Shown: positions 1 to 8,726 of the stretch, piece after piece
Layout: every line of letters begins with the position of its first letter
How positions within the stretch are numbered: the stretch's first letter is position 1
Source: JAAYHV01 sp964400515
GTDB lineage: Bacteria > Bacillota > Clostridia > Peptostreptococcales > Anaerovoracaceae
Assembly: GCA_964400515.1 (NCBI GenBank)
Contig: CAYNTJ010000007.1
Coordinates: forward strand, 1-64,000
Reading direction: 5' to 3'
DNA length: 64,000 nucleotides
Notes under the pieces: generated by a model
What the model saw: the letters and a program-made list of their open reading frames with translations, nothing else
What the model was told of the DNA's origin: nothing
The model's database searches: none
Translations under genes and position numbers: made by a program

Positions 1-2
1 AT

Positions 3-59
3 GAAGCAGAAAACAGAATGCATACAATAAAAGCAGTTATCGTTGCAACTATTGCATAA
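3..59 (+). CDS. possible C-terminal tail of an upstream gene (partial)
   Basis: An open frame enters from the left edge and stops at the TAA at 57-59, giving 18 residues ending in the hydrophobic run AVIVATIA. A membrane-protein tail just upstream of arginine deiminase would fit an arginine/ornithine exchanger, but 18 residues cannot establish this. Another frame is also open from base 1 to a TAA at 28-30, so the choice of frame is uncertain. Confidence 0.3.
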   Translation, partial: EAENRMHTIKAVIVATIA

Positions 60-93
60 GATACACAACTCAAGACGTTGAAAGGAGTTTAAT

Positions 94-1314
94 ATGCATC
101 CAGGAATACATAATTATTCTGAAATAGGAAAATTAAATAAAGTACTGCTTCACAGGCTTGGCCCTGAAGTGGAAGGATTAACTCCAGATAACTTTGAAAG
201 ATTGTTATTTGATGACATACCATTTTTAAGTGTGGCTCAAAAGGAACATGACAGATTTGCAGAAGTGCTTAGAGAAAACGGTGTAGAGGTAATCTATTAT
301 GTTGACGAAACAGCTAAGGCATTAAAAAATGAAGTAGTAAAAAAAGAATTTTTAAATAAATTCTTAGATGAAAGCAATATTAACTCGGAGGGCGTAAAGG
401 AAGCTATTTTCAATTATCTCGATAAAATGGCAGTAAAAGACATGGTGGCAAAAACCATATCAGGTATAAGAAAAGATGAGATAGGCGAAATAAAGGCAAA
501 GAGCTTGGCTGATTTTATAACTTCTGACTATCCGTTTTATCTAGATCCAATGCCTAATTTATACTTCACAAGAGATCCGGGAGCTTGTGTTGGTAATGGG
601 TTAAGTGTTCATCATATGAGTACTGCAGCAAGAAGAAGAGAATGCTTGTTATTAAAATACATGTATTTACATAACAAAGACTTTGCTCCGGAAGGAACAC
701 AGCTTTGGTATGATTATGATCATGAATGCTCCATTGAAGGTGGAGATGTATTGGTATTATCCGATGAAATCGTGGCAATAGGAATGAGTCAAAGAACTAC
801 ACCTATAGCCATCGAGAGATTTGCGGAAAACATGCTCAATAAATCTACATTTAACAAGGTTTTGGTATTTTCAATACCTAAGAAGAGAGCTTTTATGCAT
901 CTTGATACGGTATTTACAATGGTTGATTATGACAAATTTACCATTCATCCGGAAATAGAAGGTCCGCTTCAACTCTTTGAAATCACATTGGATAAAGATG
1001 GTAAATCCCAGTTTAAGCTAATTACTGACAACCTAACAAATATTCTTAAGAATGCGCTTAAACTGCCGGCCGTAGATTTGATAAGATGTGGCGGAGATGA
1101 TTTAATGGCTGCTCAAAGAGAACAATGGAACGATGGTTCAAATACTCTTTGTATTGCACCGGGCAAGGTTGTTACATATGAAAGAAATTATGTAACCAAT
1201 GCTTTACTGGACAAAAAAGGCGTGGAAGTTTTGACAATCCCTAGTGCCGAGTTATCAAGGGGTAGAGGTGGTCCTAGATGTATGTCTTGTCCTGTAAACA
1301 GAGATGATTTATAA
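94..1314 (+). CDS. arcA: arginine deiminase
   Basis: Hydrolyses L-arginine to citrulline and ammonia in the cytoplasm, the first step of the ATP-yielding arginine deiminase pathway. At 406 aa the length is normal for ArcA. Visible family motifs are FTRDPGA in the first half, EGGDVLVL, the HLDT motif carrying the catalytic histidine, and the C-terminal GGPRCMSCP loop with the nucleophilic cysteine. AAAGGAG lies a few bases before the ATG. arcB and arcC are not downstream, so the remaining pathway genes must lie upstream of the window or elsewhere. A strong terminator at 1343 closes the unit. Confidence 0.97.
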   Translation: MHPGIHNYSEIGKLNKVLLHRLGPEVEGLTPDNFERLLFDDIPFLSVAQKEHDRFAEVLRENGVEVIYYVDETAKALKNEVVKKEFLNKFLDESNINSEGVKEAIFNYLDKMAVKDMVAKTISGIRKDEIGEIKAKSLADFITSDYPFYLDPMPNLYFTRDPGACVGNGLSVHHMSTAARRRECLLLKYMYLHNKDFAPEGTQLWYDYDHECSIEGGDVLVLSDEIVAIGMSQRTTPIAIERFAENMLNKSTFNKVLVFSIPKKRAFMHLDTVFTMVDYDKFTIHPEIEGPLQLFEITLDKDGKSQFKLITDNLTNILKNALKLPAVDLIRCGGDDLMAAQREQWNDGSNTLCIAPGKVVTYERNYVTNALLDKKGVEVLTIPSAELSRGRGGPRCMSCPVNRDDL

Positions 1315-1342
1315 ATAGTGTGTGAAGGTTTGTATATATGGG

Positions 1343-1369
1343 AACTCCCCGCTAATGCGGGGAGTTTTT
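1343..1369 (+). terminator. rho-independent terminator after arcA
   Basis: A perfect 10-bp stem (AACTCCCCGC / GCGGGGAGTT) with a TAAT loop is followed by a T run. It lies 28 bases after the arcA stop codon. Confidence 0.92.
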
Positions 1370-1424
1370 GCATACAAAAATATAACTATGTGATATAATA
1401 TAGTTAATATATACGGAGGTTACC

Positions 1425-2927
1425 ATGAGAATTGTTGATTGCTATAAAAATCTAATGAGAGCTAAATTAATAAGCGCAGTAAAACTCTTTAACGAAGGCG
1501 AAGATATTATTACGGATTTGGAATACAATTCAAGGTCTGTTAAAAAGGGAGCTTTATTCTTTTGCAAGGGGGAAAATTTCAAAAGGGAGTATTTACTTGA
1601 TGCGGTGGATAAGGGGGCAGTATGTTATGTTTCCGAGCATGTTATAATGGGGGATAATGCCCATAAAATATCGGCTATAATAGTCAATGATATTAGAAAA
1701 GCAATGTCACTCCTTTCTAAAGAATTCTATTTGCCGACGGAGAATAAGATAAATATAGTGGGCATAACCGGAACAAAAGGAAAGTCCACAACAACATATA
1801 TGCTTAAATCCATTATGAATGAATATTTGAATGATAAGGGTGGTGATTGTGCCTATATTAGCGGAATTGAAATCTATGATGGGGTATCCCATAAAAAAGC
1901 AGAGCTGACCACTCCGGAGACAATTGATTTATATAAGCATATCAATAATGCCGTCAACAGCAATAGGGAAATGATAATAATAGAAACTTCCAGCCAGGCA
2001 TTAAAATATGGAAGATGTGAAGGGATAACATTTGATGAAGCGGTGCTGCTGAATATAAGTAATGATCATATTAGTGAAAGGGAGCATCCGACTTACGAGG
2101 ATTATGTTAATTCCAAATTAAAGATATTTGATAGCTGTAGGAAGGCTTGGATAAATTCGGAGATAAAAGAGTACAAGGAAATCATTGATTATGCCAAGGA
2201 TAAATGTGAGATTAAGACATTTGGCAGCAATGATGACGATACCGTTAGACTTTTGGATTTAAATGAGCATCATGATTTTCTTGAAATGACTATAGAAATA
2301 GATAATGCAAAGCATAAAATAAATGTACCTATGGGTGGAGATTTTAATTCCCTAAACGCCTTAGCCGCCATATCCTTAGCCTATGATTACGGTGTACCTA
2401 TGGAGTATATAGAGAAGGGTTTAATGAATTCGTTTGTTCCCGGAAGGATGGAAATCTTTGAGTCGGATGATAAAAAAATTGTAGCAATTATTGATTATGC
2501 CCATAATGGAGCAAGTTTTGAAAAAATATTCCGGCATATAAGCAGAAATTATCCTGATAGAAAAATAGCGGTTACCTTTGGTTGTGTTGGGGGTAAGGCA
2601 TACAACAGGAGAAAAGAAACGGGAGAGGTTTCATCCAAATATGCAAATAATATCTACATAGTTCCCAATAATCCCGGTGAGGAAAGCTATAACAAAATAG
2701 GAAAGGAAATAGTTTCCCATATGGAGCCCGGTCCTAGGGTTGTGGAAATATTAAACAGCAGAGAGGAAGGAATAAGGGAAGCATTTAGATATGCTCATAA
2801 TACCGATGATAAGTGGGTCATACTTATTCTGGGTAAAAGCAGAGATGAATTTCAAATAATCGGTGAAAAAAAGGTAAAATGCAGAACCAACTATGAAATT
2901 GTAAAGGAAATGATTGAAAACGCCTAG
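1425..2927 (+). CDS. MurE-like Mur ligase (UDP-N-acetylmuramyl-tripeptide synthetase family)
   Basis: A 500-aa member of the Mur ligase family, which forms amide bonds on UDP-MurNAc peptides using ATP. The N-terminal MurE-type domain (LEYNSRSVKKGALFF) is followed by the ATP loop GITGTKGKSTTTYML, the central NISNDHISEREHPTYEDY block and the C-terminal DYAHNGASFEKI block. MurE enzymes carry a signature near the amino-acid site, DNPR in diaminopimelate enzymes. Here the aligned stretch is VPNNPGEES, so the substrate cannot be read off. It stands alone outside a mur/dcw cluster, which suggests a paralogue with another substrate. GGAGG precedes the ATG. Confidence 0.85.
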   Translation: MRIVDCYKNLMRAKLISAVKLFNEGEDIITDLEYNSRSVKKGALFFCKGENFKREYLLDAVDKGAVCYVSEHVIMGDNAHKISAIIVNDIRKAMSLLSKEFYLPTENKINIVGITGTKGKSTTTYMLKSIMNEYLNDKGGDCAYISGIEIYDGVSHKKAELTTPETIDLYKHINNAVNSNREMIIIETSSQALKYGRCEGITFDEAVLLNISNDHISEREHPTYEDYVNSKLKIFDSCRKAWINSEIKEYKEIIDYAKDKCEIKTFGSNDDDTVRLLDLNEHHDFLEMTIEIDNAKHKINVPMGGDFNSLNALAAISLAYDYGVPMEYIEKGLMNSFVPGRMEIFESDDKKIVAIIDYAHNGASFEKIFRHISRNYPDRKIAVTFGCVGGKAYNRRKETGEVSSKYANNIYIVPNNPGEESYNKIGKEIVSHMEPGPRVVEILNSREEGIREAFRYAHNTDDKWVILILGKSRDEFQIIGEKKVKCRTNYEIVKEMIENA

Positions 2928-2945
2928 AAGATAGGCGTTTTATTT
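2917..2945 (+). terminator. terminator overlapping the end of the MurE-like gene
   Basis: Stem AAAACGCCTA / TAGGCGTTTT with a 5-base loop, followed by ATTTT. The left arm contains the last codons of the coding region. Confidence 0.85.
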
Positions 2946-2977
2946 TACATAGATTTAATATAACTATGATTTTATAT

Positions 2978-2998
2978 TTAACATTAACCCTATATAAT
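2978..2998 (+). promoter_or_regulatory. possible Pho-type promoter of the pst operon
   Basis: Tandem TTAACA-TTAACC hexamers lie just upstream of a TATAAT at 2993-2998, with no good -35 at the normal distance. Gram-positive PhoP sites are built from TTAACA-like direct repeats and work at promoters lacking a -35 box. The match is suggestive only, because the surroundings are very AT-rich. Confidence 0.35.
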
Positions 2999-3041
2999 TC
3001 AATTAAATTTGATAATTATTAGTAATAAGGAGAAAAGTTAA

Positions 3042-3926
3042 ATGAAAAATCTAAAAAAATTATTTGCATTAGGATGCGTATTAGCATTAACTGCAGGGAT
3101 ATTTACAGGCTGTGGTAGCACCAGCGACGAAGGTGAGGATGCATCAGGTGCGATAACAGTTATTTCCAGAGAGGAAGGATCAGGCACTAGGGGAGCCTTT
3201 GTGGAACTTGTCGGTGTTGAACAAAAAGATGACAGTGGGGAAAAAATTGACAGAACAGCAGATACTGCTGAAATTTCCAACAGTACTCAAGTTGTAATAA
3301 CAAGTGTTGAAGGCAATCCCCAAGCAATAGGCTACATATCACTGGGATCATTAAGTGATACTGTAAAGGCTGTTAAGGTAGACGGCGTAGAAGCTACTGT
3401 GGACAATATTAAAGATGGAACTTACCCAATAGCAAGACCTTTTAATATTGTAACAAAGACAGAAGGCTTAAGCGAAGTGGCAGATGACTTTATTGCTTTC
3501 ATAATGAGTGCTGATGGACAGGCAATCGTGGAAGAAGAAGGATATATAAGTGTTTCAGATGCAGCATCATATGAAGCAAAGGGATTATCAGGAAAGATTA
3601 CTATAGGGGGGTCTTCTTCGGTAACTCCGGTTATGGAAGTTTTAAAAGAAGCTTATGTAGCATTAAATCCTGATGTGACAGTTGAAGTTCAACAATCGGA
3701 TTCCACCACGGGAGTACAAACTGCAACGGATGGTATTGTGGATATCGGAATGGCTTCAAGGGAGCTTAAGGATACCGAAAAATCAAATGACATCCAGGCT
3801 ACAGTAATTGCAAAAGACGGTATAGCGGTTGTTGTAAACAATGACAACAATGTGGAGGGATTAACCCTGGATGAAATATGCAAAATATTCATAGGAGAGA
3901 TAACGGACTGGTTCGAAATCAAGTAG
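3042..3926 (+). CDS. pstS: phosphate ABC transporter substrate-binding lipoprotein, circularly permuted PstS
   Basis: Captures phosphate outside the membrane and delivers it to PstCA. The 294-aa product starts with a lipoprotein signal peptide (KK, hydrophobic core, then FTGC). The order of the mature domains is unusual. The block TVISREEGSGTRGAFVELVG, which in ordinary PstS lies in the second half, comes first. The block GGSSSVTPVMEVLKEAY...DIGMASRELKD, which ordinarily begins the mature protein, comes second. The chain ends at IFIGEITDW, the point just before ISREEGSGT in the usual order. The fold is thus cut and rejoined. It is first gene of a complete pst operon. Confidence 0.93.
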   Translation: MKNLKKLFALGCVLALTAGIFTGCGSTSDEGEDASGAITVISREEGSGTRGAFVELVGVEQKDDSGEKIDRTADTAEISNSTQVVITSVEGNPQAIGYISLGSLSDTVKAVKVDGVEATVDNIKDGTYPIARPFNIVTKTEGLSEVADDFIAFIMSADGQAIVEEEGYISVSDAASYEAKGLSGKITIGGSSSVTPVMEVLKEAYVALNPDVTVEVQQSDSTTGVQTATDGIVDIGMASRELKDTEKSNDIQATVIAKDGIAVVVNNDNNVEGLTLDEICKIFIGEITDWFEIK

Positions 3927-3937
3927 TAAGATTAAAA

Positions 3938-3959
3938 GCAAGGCCTTAATTGGCCTTGC
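3938..3959 (+). terminator. intercistronic hairpin between pstS and pstC
   Basis: A perfect 8-bp stem GCAAGGCC / GGCCTTGC with a 6-base loop lies between pstS and pstC. The following sequence has only a short T run (GATATTTT). It may be a partial terminator or an mRNA stabiliser giving more PstS than membrane components, which is common for binding-protein genes; this role is inferred. Confidence 0.6.
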
Positions 3960-3986
3960 GATATTTTAAGATATATTGGAGACATT

Positions 3987-4835
3987 ATGAAGAACAACAA
4001 AGAAATAATTATGAAATATGTGTTTTTAATGGCTGCATGCGCTTCGATATTTGCAGTATTTCTTATTTGTATATTCCTATTTGCCAGTGGAATACCGGCA
4101 ATGGCGGAGATAGGTTTTAGAGAATTTCTTTTGGGAACATCATGGAAGCCTTTAAATGATATTTTTGGTATATTCCCTATGATAATGGCCAGTATCTATG
4201 TAACCTTAGGAGCAATTGTATTAGGAGTACCAATCGGAATATTTTGTGCCACTTACATGGCAAAATTTTGTCCCAAGGGTGTATATAAATGGTTAAAGCC
4301 GGCAGTTGATTTATTGGCGGGGATACCATCAATAGTATATGGGTTTTTTGGATTAATGCTCATTGTTCCCACATTTAGAATTGTATTTGGCGGAAGCGGT
4401 AAAAGCATATTGGCAGCTTCGGTAGTACTGGCAATAATGGTATTACCTACGATAATAGGGTTATCGGAATCAGCCATAAGAGCTGTTCCCGAATCATATT
4501 ATCAGGGGGCCCTTGCCCTGGGAGCCACCCATGAAAGGAGTATATTTTTTACAGTTATTCCTGCAGCAAAATCAGGGATAATCGCATCAATAATTCTTGG
4601 AGTGGGGAGAGTAATAGGGGAAACTATGGCTGTAATTATGGTGGTGGGAAATCAAGCGATATTACCGGAAGGTATTCTTTCCGGAGTAAGGCCCATGACG
4701 GCTAATATAGTGCTGGAAATGGGCTATGCGGCGGGATTACACAGGGAAGCATTAATTGCCACCGCGGTAGTTTTATTCGTATTCATATTAATCATAAACC
4801 TCTTATTTAATATAATAAAAAGGAGGGCATTCTGA
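3987..4835 (+). CDS. pstC: phosphate ABC transporter permease PstC
   Basis: One of the two membrane subunits of the high-affinity phosphate importer. At 282 aa it has an N-terminal membrane anchor and about six predicted membrane segments. The cytoplasmic coupling loop is visible as ALALGATHERSIFFTVIPAAKSGIIASIILGVGRVIGETMAV in overlapping pieces, and PSIVYGFFGL is the conserved early permease motif. The stop codon overlaps the pstA start, indicating translational coupling. Confidence 0.95.
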   Translation: MKNNKEIIMKYVFLMAACASIFAVFLICIFLFASGIPAMAEIGFREFLLGTSWKPLNDIFGIFPMIMASIYVTLGAIVLGVPIGIFCATYMAKFCPKGVYKWLKPAVDLLAGIPSIVYGFFGLMLIVPTFRIVFGGSGKSILAASVVLAIMVLPTIIGLSESAIRAVPESYYQGALALGATHERSIFFTVIPAAKSGIIASIILGVGRVIGETMAVIMVVGNQAILPEGILSGVRPMTANIVLEMGYAAGLHREALIATAVVLFVFILIINLLFNIIKRRAF

Positions 4836-5734
4836 TGAATCAAAGCACATCTAAGGCGGAAATAGTCGGTATAAACAAAAGAACATTAAAGAATAAATTG
4901 AATGAATATAAGAAGAGCCCCATCTCTTTATTATTGGCCATATTAACATTTTTAGGGGCCATTATAACGGTAGGCCTACTATTATTAATCATAATATATA
5001 TTCTCATCAAAGGTTTTCCTCATCTTAATCTGAATATGTTCGCATGGGACTATTCAACGGATAATCTTTCAATGATGCCGGCCATAATAAATACATTTCT
5101 TATGGTGTTTTGGGCACTTTTAATATCAGTGCCATTTGGAGTCGGCTCGGCAATTTATTTAGTTGAATATGCCAAAAAAGATAACAAGCTGGTGGGAATA
5201 ATAAGATTGACAACTGAAACCCTTCAGGGGATTCCTTCTATAGTATATGGGCTTTTTGGATTTCTGCTCTTTGTTATAACATTGGGATGGAGCTATTCCT
5301 TAATGGCCGGGGCCTTTACCTTGGCGATAATGTGTTTGCCCCTAATCATGAGAAGTACGGAAGAAGCATTAAAAGCTGTTCCGGACAGCTTTAGGGAAGG
5401 CAGCTACGGATTAGGAGCAGGTAAGCTTAGGACAGTTTTAAGAATAGTTCTGCCAAGTGCATCGAAGGGTATATTGGCTGGGGTAATTTTATCCATCGGA
5501 CGTATAGTAGGTGAAACGGCAGCTTTAATATATACTGCGGGAACGGTAACGGGACAAGCCTTTAATCCCATGGATTCGGGAAGAACCTTATCAATACATA
5601 TGTATGCATTGATAAACGAGGGTATATATGTGGATGCGGCATTTGCCACATCGGTGGTGCTATTGATTATGGTCTTAGTAATAAATGCGTTTTCAACATT
5701 TATTGCCGGCAGATTGGCCAATAACAAGAAATGA
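4835..5734 (+). CDS. pstA: phosphate ABC transporter permease PstA
   Basis: Second membrane subunit of the phosphate importer, 299 aa. After a polar N-terminus of about 35 residues come a first membrane helix and the permease core, with PSIVYGLFGFLLF, the coupling motif GLGAGKLRTVLRIVLPSA and IGRIVGETAALIYTAG. It begins at the last base of the pstC stop (TGATG overlap), so the two subunits are coupled in translation. Confidence 0.95.
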   Translation: MNQSTSKAEIVGINKRTLKNKLNEYKKSPISLLLAILTFLGAIITVGLLLLIIIYILIKGFPHLNLNMFAWDYSTDNLSMMPAIINTFLMVFWALLISVPFGVGSAIYLVEYAKKDNKLVGIIRLTTETLQGIPSIVYGLFGFLLFVITLGWSYSLMAGAFTLAIMCLPLIMRSTEEALKAVPDSFREGSYGLGAGKLRTVLRIVLPSASKGILAGVILSIGRIVGETAALIYTAGTVTGQAFNPMDSGRTLSIHMYALINEGIYVDAAFATSVVLLIMVLVINAFSTFIAGRLANNKK

Positions 5735-5744
5735 GGAGTTAATG

Positions 5745-6494
5745 ATGGACAAAATTAAAATAAGTAAACTGGATTTATACTATGGAGAATTCCAGGCATT
5801 AAAAAACATTGATTTAGTAATACCTAAAAATGAGATTACTGCTTTTATTGGACCTTCCGGCTGCGGTAAATCAACACTGCTTAAATCATTAAATAGGATG
5901 AACGATCTGGTGGAGGGTTGTAAGATAACCGGTACCGTGCTTTTGGATGAAGAAAATATATATGGGGATATTGATATCAATATGCTAAGAAAAAGGGTAG
6001 GAATGGTTTTTCAAAGTCCTAATCCTTTTCCCATGTCAATTTATGACAATGTGGCTTATGGGCCAAGAACCCATGGGATAAAGGATAAGAAATCCTTAGA
6101 TGAGATAGTGGAAAGTTCCCTAAAAAGTGCTGCCATTTGGGATGAGCTCAAAGATAGACTGCATAAAAACGCTTTGGGATTATCCGGAGGACAGCAACAG
6201 AGATTATGCATTGCAAGGGCCCTTGCCGTAGAGCCCGAGGTCTTATTGATGGATGAACCCACATCCGCCCTTGATCCTATTTCAACCCTTAAAATAGAAG
6301 AACTGGCCATGGATTTAAAGAAAGATTACACTATTGCCATGGTTACTCACAACATGCAACAAGCTGCAAGAATATCAGATAGAACGGCATTTTTCTTGTT
6401 GGGAGAGGTTATTGAGTTTAATGATACGGAGGTTATATTTTCCACTCCGAGAGAACAAAAAACCGAAGATTATATTACAGGGAGGTTTGGATGA
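5745..6494 (+). CDS. pstB: phosphate ABC transporter ATP-binding protein PstB
   Basis: ATPase that powers the phosphate importer. The Walker A motif GPSGCGKST is followed by the Q-loop VFQSPNPFPMS, the signature LSGGQQQR and Walker B VLLMDEPTSALDP. Two ATG codons lie in tandem (5742 and 5745). The second gives the better spacing from GAGGAG and a normal 249-aa PstB beginning MDKIKISKL. An in-frame start at 5685 inside pstA is not credible. The end overlaps phoU by four bases (ATGA). Confidence 0.96.
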   Translation: MDKIKISKLDLYYGEFQALKNIDLVIPKNEITAFIGPSGCGKSTLLKSLNRMNDLVEGCKITGTVLLDEENIYGDIDINMLRKRVGMVFQSPNPFPMSIYDNVAYGPRTHGIKDKKSLDEIVESSLKSAAIWDELKDRLHKNALGLSGGQQQRLCIARALAVEPEVLLMDEPTSALDPISTLKIEELAMDLKKDYTIAMVTHNMQQAARISDRTAFFLLGEVIEFNDTEVIFSTPREQKTEDYITGRFG

Positions 6495-7159
6495 TGAGAA
6501 GTAGATTTGATGAACAGCTGGCTTTGTTAAATATGAATTTAATAAAGATGGGAAATTTATGTGAAAATGCCATTAATCTGGCAGTATCCACATTGACTGA
6601 AAATAACAAAAGATTAATAAACGATGTTAATGAGAATGAGCAGGAGATAGACAGTATTGAAAGGGAAATAGAGGATCTGTGTTTAAAGCTTCTGCTAAGA
6701 CAGCAGCCGGTGGCAAAGGATTTAAGAATGATTTCTTCTGCATTAAAAATGATATCGGATATGGAAAGAATCGGTGATCAGGCAGCGGACATAGCAGAAA
6801 TAAGCAAATACATTAAAGTGGACAGCATTAAGGACAATACCCATATAATCAATATGGGGGAGGCCACTGTAACCATGGTAAAAGATGCTGTTAAATCCTT
6901 TGTGGATAAGGATTTGGCTTTAGCCTATAAGGTAATGGAATATGATGATGTTGTGGATGAAAGATTTGATCAGGTGAAGAGCGAAATAATAGATAATATA
7001 GCTGACAACAGGGATTCTGCAGAAATAGGGCTTGATCTTTTGATGATAGCCAAATATTTTGAGAGGATAGGAGATCATGCTGTTAACATAGCGGAATGGG
7101 TAGAGTTTTCCATAACAGGGAATCATAGCAGAAGCGATGAAAATGAAATTTCCAAATAA
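6491..7159 (+). CDS. phoU: phosphate signalling complex protein PhoU
   Basis: A 222-aa all-helical regulator that restrains the Pst transporter and the PhoR-PhoB/PhoP phosphate response. Two repeated PhoU modules are visible, each with a metal-binding-type motif: LKMISDMERIGDQAADIAE in the first and AKYFERIGDHAVNIAEW in the second. It overlaps pstB and is preceded by GGAGG. It is the last gene of the pst operon. No phoPR two-component genes are present in the window. Confidence 0.96.
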   Translation: MMRSRFDEQLALLNMNLIKMGNLCENAINLAVSTLTENNKRLINDVNENEQEIDSIEREIEDLCLKLLLRQQPVAKDLRMISSALKMISDMERIGDQAADIAEISKYIKVDSIKDNTHIINMGEATVTMVKDAVKSFVDKDLALAYKVMEYDDVVDERFDQVKSEIIDNIADNRDSAEIGLDLLMIAKYFERIGDHAVNIAEWVEFSITGNHSRSDENEISK

Positions 7160-7176
7160 CAATATATCTTAATTGT

Positions 7177-7204
7177 AAAAGCCCCTGATATTCAGGGGCT
7201 TTTG
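7177..7204. terminator. bidirectional terminator between phoU and the AspT-type permease gene
   Basis: An AAAAGCCCCTGA / TCAGGGGCTTTT stem flanked by A and T runs on both sides serves the converging phoU (plus) and permease (minus) genes. Confidence 0.92.
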
Positions 7205-7205
7205 C

Positions 7206-8609
7206 TTACAGCATGGGAAGCTTGTGTAATATTATCGTAAATATAATCATTCCGAATAAAGCAAAAGGATAAGTTGCACCGTAACCTGCTGCAGGGTCTT
7301 CACTATCAAGTGCGTCGGTGGCAGCACCAAGACCCGGGGTTGAAGTCATACCTCCGCAAAGGGCTCCTGCCAGCATAACCCAGTTTAGATGGAAGATGTA
7401 TCTGCCAACCAAGAAACCAATCATGATGGAAATTATTCCCACCCCAATGGATGTTAGCGCCAAGGTGAGTCCTGAACCGGTTAGGGAAGTGATTGCTCCA
7501 TAACCGTAGTTTAATCCGACTATTGCCAAAAAGAATGATAATGACAGTTCTCTGATGGTAGATAAGGTACTTTCGTTCATTCTAAAGGAAAGGGGCCCAA
7601 TCTTACCGATATAACCCAGTAATAAAGCTGTTATCAATACTCCCCCGGTGGATTCCAAAGAAACATAGCCTAAGGGGCCCATGAAAACCTTGAAGTTGCC
7701 CAGAAGATAACCCAAGACGCATACGATGGCAAAGGAAATGGTGCTAAAGGGTGTTGTGGGTATTCTTTTAACCGTGGATATATCCCTTGCTTTAGCCATT
7801 TCTTCAATATATTTATGCTTTTCGCTTTCTATATCAAAGCCGAACATTCTCCCCAGAAAATTTACACCCAATATAACTATTATGACACCAAAAGGGTATC
7901 CGACGGCATAGCCCATGCCCACTTGGCCCGTGGCATTTGTTATATATGTTGTTTTTTGTTTTTGTGTCAGTTCATCGATGTCATATGAAACCTTATCTTT
8001 TTCCGTAAGATTAATAACATCTATTATGGTGTTTTTAGTGTTTTCATTTAAGTCGGAGAAATTTTTTGCATTATATGTGGATTGGGTTTCTGCAGTCTCC
8101 AAAGCCGAGGCAAGTCCCGGGGAACTGGTTAATGCACCCGTATATACTCCACTTATCGAATAGGGGTTGGCATTATTTAATAAGCCGGTTGCCGCATATG
8201 TGGAAGCTGCTCCCACAAAGGTTATAATTATACCCAAGGCAATAAATTTACCTCCGTATTTTCTTAAAACTATTCCCAGATCTTTAGATGCCAACAGTCC
8301 CACTGCCGCCACAAAGAAGATTAGGGAAGTAAGAAAGAAGGATTTGTTTATCAGCTTGCCGCCGTTTTCTTCAAATATGGAAACAGCGGCAGAAAAGGCC
8401 GCACCGGAATCTGAAGATGTATATACATCCAAAGCATAACCATATATCAACCACCCTACAAATATTCCAAAAAAAAGTGCTCCTGACGAACCAAAGCTAA
8501 AAACTCCGAATTTGATTTTCCCCAGAGCTAAGCCTATGGATACAGTTAGGAACATTAAAACAAAGGGATTAAGAATTAACGAACTTAAGTCAAAATGAAT
8601 AATACTCAT
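7206..8609 (-). CDS. AspT/YidE-family putative transporter
   Basis: A 467-aa membrane protein with about ten predicted helices. It carries two related signatures: TGALTSSPGLASALETAE in the first half and GALCGGMTSTPGLGAATDAL in the second. This duplicated TSxPGL motif is typical of the aspartate:alanine exchanger / YidE-YbjL duplication family. The central soluble regulatory (TrkA-C) domains of many relatives are not evident; a short hydrophilic stretch lies between the halves instead. The substrate is unknown; amino-acid or dicarboxylate exchange is plausible. GGAGG precedes the ATG. It is monocistronic. Confidence 0.8.
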   Translation of the reverse strand: MSIIHFDLSSLILNPFVLMFLTVSIGLALGKIKFGVFSFGSSGALFFGIFVGWLIYGYALDVYTSSDSGAAFSAAVSIFEENGGKLINKSFFLTSLIFFVAAVGLLASKDLGIVLRKYGGKFIALGIIITFVGAASTYAATGLLNNANPYSISGVYTGALTSSPGLASALETAETQSTYNAKNFSDLNENTKNTIIDVINLTEKDKVSYDIDELTQKQKTTYITNATGQVGMGYAVGYPFGVIIVILGVNFLGRMFGFDIESEKHKYIEEMAKARDISTVKRIPTTPFSTISFAIVCVLGYLLGNFKVFMGPLGYVSLESTGGVLITALLLGYIGKIGPLSFRMNESTLSTIRELSLSFFLAIVGLNYGYGAITSLTGSGLTLALTSIGVGIISIMIGFLVGRYIFHLNWVMLAGALCGGMTSTPGLGAATDALDSEDPAAGYGATYPFALFGMIIFTIILHKLPML

Positions 8610-8726
8610 GTATTCCTCCCGCTATTAGTATCTGCAATCATTATAGCAGAGAATGGGTTAAATTCCATCAAAGGATTGTTTTAATATTGTTTATTTGATA
8701 AAATATAATTCTTGAAAGGGAAGTAA

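Noticed and set aside
7318..8439. Plus-strand open frames inside the AspT-type permease gene
   Set aside because: They are shadows of the minus-strand membrane protein and have no ribosome sites or recognisable motifs.
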